From JAENVT01 sp031370745 (lineage in GTDB: Bacteria; Actinomycetota; Acidimicrobiia; Acidimicrobiales; Ilumatobacteraceae): a stretch of 5,526 nt of DNA. A program made the translations under genes and the position numbers. The stretch's first letter is position 1. Each line of letters opens with the position of its first letter. Location of the stretch: the NCBI GenBank assembly GCA_031370745.1, contig JANMQX010000424.1, forward strand, positions 1-5,526, in the 5' to 3' direction. The notes under the pieces were generated by a model that saw nothing but the letters and a program-made list of their open reading frames with translations, was not told the origin of the DNA and made no database searches. Shown here in pieces: positions 1 through 5,526 of this stretch.

Positions 1-106
1 GTGAGAGGAACCACAGGGTCCACCACCGTGCCCACCAAATGGCGGACCCGTAACCTCAACCCCCGGACAGGGAGGCCTAGTCGGTCTCAGCCGTACCACT
101 CGGCTT

Positions 107-2050
107 GTGTTGAGTGCAACGGCGGTGCTCGGACGGTCGGCGTCTTTTGGCGTGCTGTCTGAGTTCACTCGGTTCGGCGAGGACGACCTGCTCGACGCGC
201 TCCATGAACTGTGCGCGCGACGTCTGCTGGTCGAGGCTGAGCACGACCAGTTCACGTTCGTACATGCCCTCACGCGCGAGACCGTCGAGTCGTCATTGCT
301 CTCACGCGAGCGGCGCCGTCTGCACGCCCGGGCACTCGACGTTCTCGGACCTGACGCCGAACCACTCGACGTGCTGCGCCATGCAATCGAAGCTGGTGAC
401 GCTCGCAGGCACTGGGAGGCCGCCCACCGGGGCGCCATGCCAACACTCGCCGGGGGCCATCCGTGCGTGGCGCTGCGGATGGCTCGGGCTGGGCTCGCGG
501 TGCGACCAGACGACCTCGACTTGACGATCGTGAAGGCCACTGCTGCGTGGCGGGTTCGCCATCGCGACGAGGCGGCCACCGCCGCTCGACGGGCGATCGA
601 GCTGGCGGGCGACGATGCGCCGCTGGTGGTCGCGCACTTGCACCGCCTGCTCGCCCGGCTCGCGTGGGAGACCGCCGATCGGGATACACATCTATCCAGC
701 ACTGACACAATGATCCGGCTCGTCGACCGTGTCGACAAGCGACACCGTGGCGAGGTCCTCGCCAGCATCGCCGAGGCAACGATGCTCGTTGACCATGAGG
801 ACGCGGTCTCTTGGGCCGAGCGAGCACTGGATGCTGCGACGTCGAACCCGGAGCTCCACGCCGTCGCCCTGATCAACCTGGGCTCGGCTCTGACCAATGA
901 ACGAGATCGCCGTCACGAAGGTCGCGAGATGCTCCGTCGCGCGGTTGCTGTCACCGACATCGGCTCCGACTCCTTCGCCGAAGCCAGGGCGCTCAACAAC
1001 CTGCTCTGCGAAATCGTCTTCGTCGACGAACCCGCCGTTGTGTGGCCGGTGTTGGAGCGGTTTGAAAGCCAGACGATGCGCGCAGGTTTGACCCCACAGT
1101 TCGGCGAGAACGTGGCGCTCTGGCGGGCCGTGCTGGCCGAACGAGTGGGCGATCAGCGCGCCGCGCTCGATGCGATCGAGTGGTTTGGGCCCGTCGAGCC
1201 AGAAGGGAACGGCTGCCTCGGGCTGCTGACCGCTTCTATCGATCTCGACCGACGCCGGCCCGATGAAGTTCTCGCCCGGCTCGCCCGGCTTCTTGCCTCG
1301 GCGGGAGGTGATCTGGCGAACAGCGCTGCCGCGTGGACGTGCGCAATCGAAACCGAACTCTCGGTTCGGTACCAGGGCGCGGATCCTTTCGAGCAGCTGA
1401 ACCGGCTGTTCGATCCCGCGCACGCCCCGCAGCGGTACATGCTCGACCTGCTCGACCGGTTTGGGCGCGCCGCTGTGGGCATCTCCCGCCATGCGCCGAA
1501 AGCAGCCGCCCACGCCGCTCAGCGCTGGCACGAGTGGGCATTGGGTGACCTCGACGCGACCAGCATCCATTCACACCTGCTGGCCATCGTTGATGAGCAC
1601 GACGGCGCATCAGCACGCGCCAAATCGAAGTACGAACACTCGCTCGAAGGCCTGCCGCGACGCGCCGCGACCATCGTTGCCGACGCCGAAGCCGGCATCG
1701 CCCGATGCTGCGACCAACTCGGCGACCGGGTCACAGCCCGTCGATGGGCATTGGCAGCGCACGCCCGCCTGGCAAACTGGCCCGGCCCGGACCACGACCA
1801 GGCCGTACGGCTTCTACGAAGCCTTGGTGGCCGCCCGCCCCGTGCACCAGCGGTCTCAATCCTCAGCGAGCGCGAACAGGAGGTTGCGGTGCTCGTCAGC
1901 CAGGGCTGCACGAACGCCGAGATCGGTCAACGGCTGTACATCTCGACACGAACCGTCGGCGTCCACGTCGGACACATCCTCAACAAGCTCGGTGCTACCA
2001 AACGATCCGAAATCGCCGCCCAGGCCGTACGCAAAGGGTGGGCGAGCTAA
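107..2050 (+). CDS. LAL-type LuxR family transcriptional regulator, ATPase half absent
   Basis: This is a DNA-binding transcription regulator of the large LuxR (LAL/MalT-like) type. Numbered from GTG 107, residues 1-80 match the segment that normally follows the AAA ATPase: an AxVLGR motif at 6-10, FVHALTRE at 51-58 and an RRRLH stretch near 69-73. Residues 90 to about 570 are Ala/Leu/Arg-rich paired helices of the TPR-like kind that usually sense a ligand or partner. Residues 581-647 form a LuxR/GerE helix-turn-helix: LSEREQEV at 586-593, then the TNAEIGQRL and STRTVGVHV helices. No Walker A or B motif is present. Family members are usually around 900 residues; this is 647. The frame is open from position 5, and family-like residues (GLSRTTRLVL) precede the GTG, so 107 is only the most upstream usable start. 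It has no well-placed ribosome site: GGGAGG at 70-75 is about 30 bases away. The family and HTH are certain; the true 5' end and functionality are not. Confidence 0.85.
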   Translation: MLSATAVLGRSASFGVLSEFTRFGEDDLLDALHELCARRLLVEAEHDQFTFVHALTRETVESSLLSRERRRLHARALDVLGPDAEPLDVLRHAIEAGDARRHWEAAHRGAMPTLAGGHPCVALRMARAGLAVRPDDLDLTIVKATAAWRVRHRDEAATAARRAIELAGDDAPLVVAHLHRLLARLAWETADRDTHLSSTDTMIRLVDRVDKRHRGEVLASIAEATMLVDHEDAVSWAERALDAATSNPELHAVALINLGSALTNERDRRHEGREMLRRAVAVTDIGSDSFAEARALNNLLCEIVFVDEPAVVWPVLERFESQTMRAGLTPQFGENVALWRAVLAERVGDQRAALDAIEWFGPVEPEGNGCLGLLTASIDLDRRRPDEVLARLARLLASAGGDLANSAAAWTCAIETELSVRYQGADPFEQLNRLFDPAHAPQRYMLDLLDRFGRAAVGISRHAPKAAAHAAQRWHEWALGDLDATSIHSHLLAIVDEHDGASARAKSKYEHSLEGLPRRAATIVADAEAGIARCCDQLGDRVTARRWALAAHARLANWPGPDHDQAVRLLRSLGGRPPRAPAVSILSEREQEVAVLVSQGCTNAEIGQRLYISTRTVGVHVGHILNKLGATKRSEIAAQAVRKGWAS

Positions 2051-2107
2051 CCCCGCTCGGCGCGCGAGTCGGACTTCGCCCTTGTCGAATCGATGATCCA
2101 CGCTCAG

Positions 2108-2136
2108 GTGAACCAGGCCTGATCCTGCGGGTTCGC
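2108..2136 (+). terminator. Possible terminator hairpin after the LAL gene
   Basis: An imperfect hairpin starts about 58 bases after the LAL stop. The lower stem pairs 2108-2113 with 2131-2136 and includes one G-T pair. A three-base bulge lies at 2128-2130. The upper stem pairs CAGG 2114-2117 with CCTG 2124-2127, with a six-base loop. No T-run follows, so only the location between convergent genes and the pairing support it. The rest of 2051-2247 shows nothing recognisable. Confidence 0.25.
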
Positions 2137-2247
2137 GGGGTGTTGGAGACCGCGCATGGTTCATGGCGAGTTGATCGTGCGCGCCAGTGGCACGGTCCAA
2201 GGTGATGACTTCAGTTCTGCATGGCCGTCAGCGTTGCACAACGTCGA

Positions 2248-2664
2248 TTAATCGGCGTCTGTAACGACGGGTTCGAGTTCGGAGGTGCAGAACTTGCACC
2301 GGGTGGCGTCGACGGCGACGAATTCCTTGCAGTGATCGCACTCGCGTTGGCCCTGCGCTTTGAAGTTACCCATACCTATTCGCTGGAGCGCTTTCACGAG
2401 CATCAGCAATACGAAGGCGACGATGACGAAACTGAGCAGATCGCCCAGAAAAGTACCGATGTGAATGTCTCCGTGGCGGAGATGGATCACGGTGTGGGTC
2501 AGGTCTGGCTGGCCGGAGAGGGCGGCAATCAGATCGCCGATGACGTTCTTGGCAAGTGATTCGACCACGGTCGCGAAAGCGAGACCAAGGATGAACCCGA
2601 TCGCGAGATCGATCAGGTTGCCGCCGAACGCGAATGCCTTGAATTCTCCGAGCAGCTTCCTCAT
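2248..2664 (-). CDS. mscL: Large-conductance mechanosensitive channel MscL with C-terminal zinc ribbon
   Basis: This is an inner-membrane channel of the MscL family, which opens under membrane tension to release solutes during hypo-osmotic shock. The protein has 138 residues. An N-terminal amphipathic segment (RKLLGEFKAFAF, 2-13) is followed by pore helix TM1 at about 16-41, with the family pattern GNLIDLAIGFILGLAF. A short periplasmic loop (about 50-68) leads to TM2 at about 70-95. The tail after 105 is unlike the usual MscL helical bundle: it has Cys109-x2-Cys112-x10-Cys123-x2-Cys126, ending in a TSELEP sequence, and reads as a small zinc ribbon on the cytoplasmic side. The ATG at 2664 was chosen because family proteins start right before this amphipathic helix. 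The frame runs upstream to 2853, but those 63 residues have no MscL character. No clear Shine-Dalgarno sequence precedes the start. The gene converges with the LAL gene and diverges from the reductase. Confidence 0.9.
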   Translation of the reverse strand: MRKLLGEFKAFAFGGNLIDLAIGFILGLAFATVVESLAKNVIGDLIAALSGQPDLTHTVIHLRHGDIHIGTFLGDLLSFVIVAFVLLMLVKALQRIGMGNFKAQGQRECDHCKEFVAVDATRCKFCTSELEPVVTDAD

Positions 2665-2862
2665 GCCGACACGATAATTCAATCCGCAATCGCGCGTGAC
2701 GATGCAGCCAGGAACGGATTGAAGGCTCATCGCGGGCGACGTCGAGGTCGGGTCGCACGCTCGACCATTCACGGAGCCGTCGGTCGACGTGGTCCTCCAG
2801 ACTCGGGGCAGGCACCGTCTTGGGGTAGGCACCTCGATGTCATTCGTTCGCATAATGTCATG

Positions 2863-2890
2863 TTGATCATGTTTGATATCAAGCTAAGAT
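2863..2890 (+). promoter_or_regulatory. Candidate promoter for the COG2085 reductase gene
   Basis: TTGATC at 2863-2868 resembles a -35 box (4 of 6 to TTGACA). TAAGAT at 2885-2890 resembles a -10 box (4 of 6 to TATAAT). They are 16 bases apart, inside the only AT-rich patch upstream of the reductase. Transcription would begin near 2897, giving a leader of about 84 bases before ATG 2981. This is inferred from consensus similarity only. Confidence 0.45.
2873..2882. promoter_or_regulatory. Candidate operator: perfect palindrome TTGATATCAA
   Basis: This is a perfect 10-base inverted repeat that lies entirely within the spacer between the candidate -35 and -10 boxes. That is a classic place for a dimeric repressor to block RNA polymerase. 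Short A/T-centred palindromes of this shape are typical of MarR-like and other winged-helix dimer regulators. No regulator of that class is encoded in this window, so the binding protein is unknown. Confidence 0.4.
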
Positions 2891-2980
2891 ACCGAACCAT
2901 GCAGTGGAGTGAGCGGTGATCGTCAAGGGGGACTTCAGCCCGGTACGGGTGTTTTCGCACGGGTCCAGATCGGAACAACC

Positions 2981-3643
2981 ATGAAAATCGGCATCATCGG
3001 CGCCGGCCACATCGGCGGCAACTGTGCCCGACAGTTCGCCCGCGTCGGTCACCAAGTTCTGCTCAGCTACAGCCGCGACACTCAATCGCTGCGCAACCTC
3101 GCCGCAGACATCGGACAGGGCGCAATCGCAACCACGCCCGCCGACGCGCTCCACGAGACGGACCTCGCCGTCGTGTCCGTACCCTGGGCGTTGATCGACG
3201 ACGTCATCAGTCAGGTCGGGTCTTTCCACGACCGGATCGTGATCGACACCACGAACCAGTTCGGGCCATCCGGCCCAATCGATCTCGGCGGGCGGACCGC
3301 GGCCCGACACAACGCCGCCCGCCTCGTGGGGGCTCGCTACACCAAGTCGTTCAACACCCTCACCGCGGGCTTCCAAGCTGCAACCGCCGGTCGAATCGGT
3401 GACGATCGTGTCGTGCAGTGGGTGTGCGGAGACGACACCGCCGCCAAGGATCTCGCCATGTCGCTCATCGACGAGATCGGCTACCTCTCCGTCGATATCG
3501 GCGGTCTCGACGACGCCGCGGTCATGGAAGCCCCGCGCCGCCATGGCTCCGTGTACGGCGAGGAATATCACCGAGTCGCAGCCGAAGCCGTCGTGGCAGC
3601 CGTCCGCTCGGGCCAGTCGATCCCGCCCACCCCCACCTACTGA
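2981..3643 (+). CDS. COG2085 NADP-binding reductase (F420-dependent NADP reductase-like)
   Basis: This is a probable cytoplasmic oxidoreductase of the F420-dependent NADP reductase-like family (F420_oxidored, COG2085). Characterised relatives transfer hydride between NADP(H) and F420 or act on small ketones; the substrate here is not evident. The protein has 220 residues. The Rossmann dinucleotide motif is GAGHIG at residues 7-12 after a first beta strand. Ser31-Arg32 sits after strand 2, where the family contacts the NADP 2'-phosphate. VIDTTNQF (87-94) and the KSFNT loop (122-126) are typical of the family. The tail carries VYGEEY (191-196) and ends in IPPTPTY. The ATG at 2981 abuts the first beta strand. 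An in-frame GTG at 2909 would add 24 residues without domain character. The Shine-Dalgarno signal is weak. The MDMPI-like gene follows 88 bases later on the same strand. It could instead be an NADP-binding enzyme that does not use F420. Confidence 0.8.
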   Translation: MKIGIIGAGHIGGNCARQFARVGHQVLLSYSRDTQSLRNLAADIGQGAIATTPADALHETDLAVVSVPWALIDDVISQVGSFHDRIVIDTTNQFGPSGPIDLGGRTAARHNAARLVGARYTKSFNTLTAGFQAATAGRIGDDRVVQWVCGDDTAAKDLAMSLIDEIGYLSVDIGGLDDAAVMEAPRRHGSVYGEEYHRVAAEAVVAAVRSGQSIPPTPTY

Positions 3644-3731
3644 CCGGACACCTTGAGCACGTCGTCATCCCAACTGGTCGAATCCTCGATGTGAGCCCGA
3701 TCCGTCGTCGCTTCCTGCTTGACTTACGGAA

Positions 3732-4394
3732 ATGCCGACCGAAGTTGACATCGGAGCACTGTATGGAGCCAGCCGGAGGCGGCTTTCGTCGCTGGTTCGT
3801 GACACCGGCGACGACGGATGTCGTCTGCGGGCCGTGGCCGCGTGTCCTGGCTGGTCAGTGCACGACACGATCGCGCATCTGCTCGGCGTGGTCGAGGACG
3901 GACTCGCCGGGCTCTTGTCGGGCCCACCCGACGAAGCGATGACTGCTCGCGAAGTCTCTCGCCATCGCGACCACTCGGTCGAGGAAATGGTGATGGCGTG
4001 GGAGCGGCTGGCACCGATGTTCGAGACGGTGTTGACCGAGCGACAGATCTGGCCAGCGATGCTCGATGTCATCAGTCACGAACACGACGTTCGCGCCGCA
4101 TTGGGAACGCCAGGCGCCCGCGACGACAGCGCAGTCCTTCTCGGAGCACGACGGCTCGCGGAACTGGACACCACGCGGGTCGTCATCACAGTTGAAGAGT
4201 TCTCCGACATCGCGTCGCCCCGCTGCCCGTCAGCGGAAGCAACGTTGACGGCCCCGGCGTTCGAGATCCTTCGCTTTCGGCTGGGTCGACGCAGCGTCGG
4301 GCAAGTACTCGACTTGCCGTGGATCGGCGATCCACGACCGCACCTGCCCGCCCTGTTCGTATTCGGCCCCGCGAGCCATTCGCTCATCGAGTGA
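3732..4394 (+). CDS. Maleylpyruvate isomerase (MDMPI)-like, DinB-fold, possibly mycothiol-dependent protein
   Basis: This 220-residue cytoplasmic protein belongs to the DinB/MDMPI four-helix-bundle superfamily. The namesake is a metal- and mycothiol-dependent maleylpyruvate isomerase. Most relatives are unassigned and are thought to handle mycothiol-linked chemistry, so this one's substrate is unknown. The first helix region leads into the signature CPGWSVHDTIAHL (38-50), whose His49 should be a metal ligand. The second metal-site helix reads DVISHEHDV (112-120). By family alignment His116 is a ligand, and Asp112 stands where the family usually has Glu. The C-terminal part has RRSVGQVLDLPW (186-197) and ends FGPASHSLIE, as many actinobacterial members do. 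The length matches the family. ATG 3732 puts the first helix at the N-terminus; only a weak ACGGA precedes it. The gene may be cotranscribed with the reductase upstream and converges with the DUF2071 cluster. Confidence 0.75.
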   Translation: MPTEVDIGALYGASRRRLSSLVRDTGDDGCRLRAVAACPGWSVHDTIAHLLGVVEDGLAGLLSGPPDEAMTAREVSRHRDHSVEEMVMAWERLAPMFETVLTERQIWPAMLDVISHEHDVRAALGTPGARDDSAVLLGARRLAELDTTRVVITVEEFSDIASPRCPSAEATLTAPAFEILRFRLGRRSVGQVLDLPWIGDPRPHLPALFVFGPASHSLIE

Positions 4395-4415
4395 CCCGGC
4401 GCACATCCGCTGACC

Positions 4416-4429
4416 TCGTCGAATGACGA
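4416..4429. terminator. Weak hairpin in the convergent gap
   Basis: TCGTC (4416-4420) pairs with GACGA (4425-4429) across a four-base loop. It sits inside the 77-base gap between two converging genes and so could serve both strands. The stem is only five pairs and there is no T-run on either side, so this is a weak candidate. Confidence 0.15.
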
Positions 4430-4471
4430 CGGTGATGCCCACGGCCACGACTCACATGTCGCCCGGTCAGA

Positions 4472-5257
4472 TCAGGCAATCGTCGCGATCTTCGCGTACC
4501 AGGCGATCCTGACGTCGACGCCAGGTGAGTAGCGGGCGTACGGTTCGCCGTCGGGCGTCGGCAGCCCGACGGCCTCGATCAGGCTCTGCTCGATCTCGAC
4601 GCCATCGACCCGGTGCAACGGCCACCGTTGATGATCCACCCTGCCATACGACAACTGCCGACGGCGCTCGGCCACCATCGCCCAGCGGGCGCACAGGAAG
4701 TGGCCGAGCGCAGTGGTCTCGCTGTCGGCAAGCGGAGCCGCCACCCGAAAGCAGATGTCTGCGCCAGCCTGGTCGTGTGCAGGCCAGCGCCGCTGCGTCT
4801 GGTAGTGGTGTTGATCGCCGTCGACAGTGTGCTCGGCGCTCGCCCAGCAGTACGGCAGCCCGAAGACGGATCGCGCCATGGCAACGGCTGCTGCTCGCGG
4901 GACGTCGAGCGAGAAGAACCACACTGCTCGCCGACCGAGCGCATCGATCACGTACGTGCGGACGTTGACTTCGATGAACGTCCCCAGTCGCCGCATCGGC
5001 GGCAACCGACCGAACTGCACGTCGCGCATCACGAACGGGATCAGTCCCACCCATGCCGCGCCGTCGAACGTGTCGACGCGCAGCCCGGCAGGGAGCAGCC
5101 GCTGCACTGCGGCCGGTTCGTACGGCCAGTGGAAGTAGGCGAGCTCGCTCCAGCGTTGACGCAGGACAGTGCGCCTGTCCCACGGTGGGGAATCCGGCGA
5201 GACCGGCTCGACGCTGAGATCTGGGATCGTCGCGCTGCTGCGCAGACCTGTGGTCAT
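4472..5257 (-). CDS. DUF2071 (YqjF-like) family protein
   Basis: This is a full-length 261-residue member of the DUF2071/COG3361 (YqjF) family, whose biochemical function is not established. Family hallmarks appear in order: HWPYEP (43-48), LPAGLRVDTFDG (55-66), AAWVGLIPF (67-75), IEVNVRTYV (95-103), WFFSLDVPR (113-121) and SVFGLPY (130-136). The first 25 residues are a Ser/Pro-rich leader outside the conserved domain. No signal peptide or membrane helix is evident, so it is probably cytoplasmic. The start is ATG 5257, whose ATGA overlaps the stop of the 57-residue gene upstream. No Shine-Dalgarno sequence is visible just before it, so translation is likely coupled to that upstream gene. It is the last gene of this minus-strand cluster and converges with the MDMPI-like gene. 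The family assignment is firm; the role is unknown. Confidence 0.85.
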   Translation of the reverse strand: MTTGLRSSATIPDLSVEPVSPDSPPWDRRTVLRQRWSELAYFHWPYEPAAVQRLLPAGLRVDTFDGAAWVGLIPFVMRDVQFGRLPPMRRLGTFIEVNVRTYVIDALGRRAVWFFSLDVPRAAAVAMARSVFGLPYCWASAEHTVDGDQHHYQTQRRWPAHDQAGADICFRVAAPLADSETTALGHFLCARWAMVAERRRQLSYGRVDHQRWPLHRVDGVEIEQSLIEAVGLPTPDGEPYARYSPGVDVRIAWYAKIATIA

Positions 5258-5427
5258 GTGGATCGAGCGATGTCGGCGACGAGCGGGCTCTCAGACAACC
5301 AGTCGGCGGCGATCGCCGTCGGGGCATCGGTGGGTTCGCGGCCCAAGAGGTAGCCGCCGACCATGATGACGCCCCACACGGTGAGGAAGGTGACTGCGAT
5401 CCCGACGTAGAGCAGCAAGCTGGTCAT
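5254..5427 (-). CDS. Small single-span membrane protein, 57 residues, unrecognised
   Basis: I do not recognise this family. The frame encodes 57 residues from ATG 5427 to TGA 5254-5256. Residues 3-28 are almost entirely hydrophobic (LLLYVGIAVTFL, then VWGVIMVGGYLL), forming one transmembrane helix at the N-terminus. It ends at Gly-Arg-Glu, and a short soluble tail of about 27 residues follows, with Asp-Trp-Leu and acidic residues. Its start overlaps the stop of the gene upstream by ATGA, and its stop overlaps the DUF2071 start by ATGA. A strong ribosome site, GAGGTGA on the minus strand (plus positions 5432-5438), sits four bases before the ATG, inside the upstream coding region. The strong ribosome site, the double overlap and the coherent membrane segment argue for a real gene. 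It may be an accessory subunit of the membrane protein encoded just upstream. Confidence 0.75.
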   Translation of the reverse strand: MTSLLLYVGIAVTFLTVWGVIMVGGYLLGREPTDAPTAIAADWLSESPLVADIARST

Positions 5428-5526
5428 ACCGTCACCTCGTGGCGCGCCCGGTTGGCCGGTTCGACGACCTGGCCGACGAGGAGGGTGCCGAGCGAGTGGA
5501 TCGACGGCACCCAGAGCCCGACGAAG
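5424..5526 (-). CDS. Partial CDS: C-terminal 33 residues of a probable membrane protein
   Basis: The gene enters from the right edge of the window, with its first complete codon at 5525. The visible tail has 33 residues. It begins with the hydrophobic run FVGLWVPSIHSLGTLLVGQVV, with a Trp-Val-Pro kink, and ends in a charged segment, EPANRARHEVTV, before TGA at 5424-5426. This looks like the last part of a transmembrane helix followed by a short cytoplasmic tail, but too little is present to name a family. The stop overlaps the ATG of the 57-residue gene (ATGA), so the two are almost certainly cotranscribed. The rest of the protein and the operon's promoter lie beyond the window. Confidence 0.65.
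   Translation of the reverse strand, partial: FVGLWVPSIHSLGTLLVGQVVEPANRARHEVTV

Larger units (their letters stand above)
2665..2980. other. Divergent intergenic region between mscL and the reductase gene
   Basis: About 316 bases lie between the two divergent start codons. The stretch 2841-2900 is visibly more AT-rich than its surroundings and holds the candidate promoter and palindrome listed separately. The part nearest mscL (2665-2840) is GC-rich. It is open in the mscL frame, but its translation is low-complexity Arg/Pro/Ser/Thr sequence without domain character. A purine run, AAGGGGGA at 2925-2932, looks like a ribosome site but has no in-frame start at a usable distance. I see no RNA gene or riboswitch that I can support. 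Confidence 0.5.

Noticed and set aside
1..76. Possible tRNA end or attachment site at the left edge
   Set aside because: No cloverleaf, T-loop sequence or flanking repeat could be made out, and no integrase is present.
692..1570. Long minus-strand open frame (292 residues) inside the LAL gene
   Set aside because: Antisense shadow of the TPR-like region; the translation has no recognisable domain, and the plus frame runs on into a perfect LuxR HTH.
2221..2559. Plus-strand open frame opposite mscL
   Set aside because: Its codons are the antisense of clearly recognisable MscL and zinc-ribbon sequence, so it is a shadow.
2665..2853. N-terminal extension of mscL by 63 residues, including an internal ATG at 2730
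   Set aside because: The extra residues are Arg/Pro/Ser/Thr-rich with no MscL similarity, and the family's conserved N-terminal helix begins immediately after ATG 2664.
2909..2980. Alternative GTG start for the reductase adding 24 residues
   Set aside because: The Rossmann first strand begins right at ATG 2981, and the added residues have no domain character or convincing ribosome site.
4613..5353. Long plus-strand open frame (246 residues) opposite DUF2071 and the small membrane gene
   Set aside because: Arg/His/Pro-rich translation without domain character; the minus strand encodes conserved DUF2071 motifs. Long antisense frames are common at this GC content.
1..5526. CRISPR array, insertion sequence, toxin-antitoxin or phage-defence module
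   Set aside because: No regularly spaced repeats, transposase motifs, terminal inverted repeats or defence-type domains were seen in any reading frame.

Overview
The window is GC-rich and gene-dense. Its gene families are typical of Actinomycetota: a large LuxR/LAL-type regulator, a COG2085 F420/NADP-type reductase, a mycothiol-dependent maleylpyruvate isomerase-type protein, and DUF2071. The protein style might fit Acidimicrobiia-like actinobacteria, but that placement is only a guess from the sequence.

Layout. On the plus strand, 107-2050 encodes the sensor/TPR-like and DNA-binding parts of a LAL-type regulator. The ATPase half expected before it is not in frame here. It converges with a minus-strand mscL homologue (2248-2664) that carries a C-terminal zinc ribbon. 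A divergent intergenic region of about 316 bases (2665-2980) separates mscL from a plus-strand COG2085 NADP-binding reductase (2981-3643). This region holds a plausible promoter with a 10-base palindrome in its spacer. After an 88-base gap comes a DinB/MDMPI-fold protein (3732-4394). It converges with a minus-strand cluster that enters from the right edge: the C-terminal end of a probable membrane protein (5424-5525), a 57-residue single-span membrane protein (5254-5427) and a DUF2071/YqjF protein (4472-5257). Successive genes in that cluster overlap by ATGA.

How the genes relate. The minus-strand trio is the only clear operon, because two consecutive four-base stop/start overlaps imply coupled translation. 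The reductase and the MDMPI-like gene are codirectional and could share a transcript, but the 88-base gap leaves this open. mscL and the LAL regulator appear to be independent units.

I found no defence system, CRISPR array, RNA gene, insertion sequence or integrase. Most of the window looks like ordinary actinobacterial chromosome. The points most worth a second look are the missing ATPase half of the regulator, the coupled small membrane protein, the zinc-ribbon MscL and the palindrome-spaced promoter.
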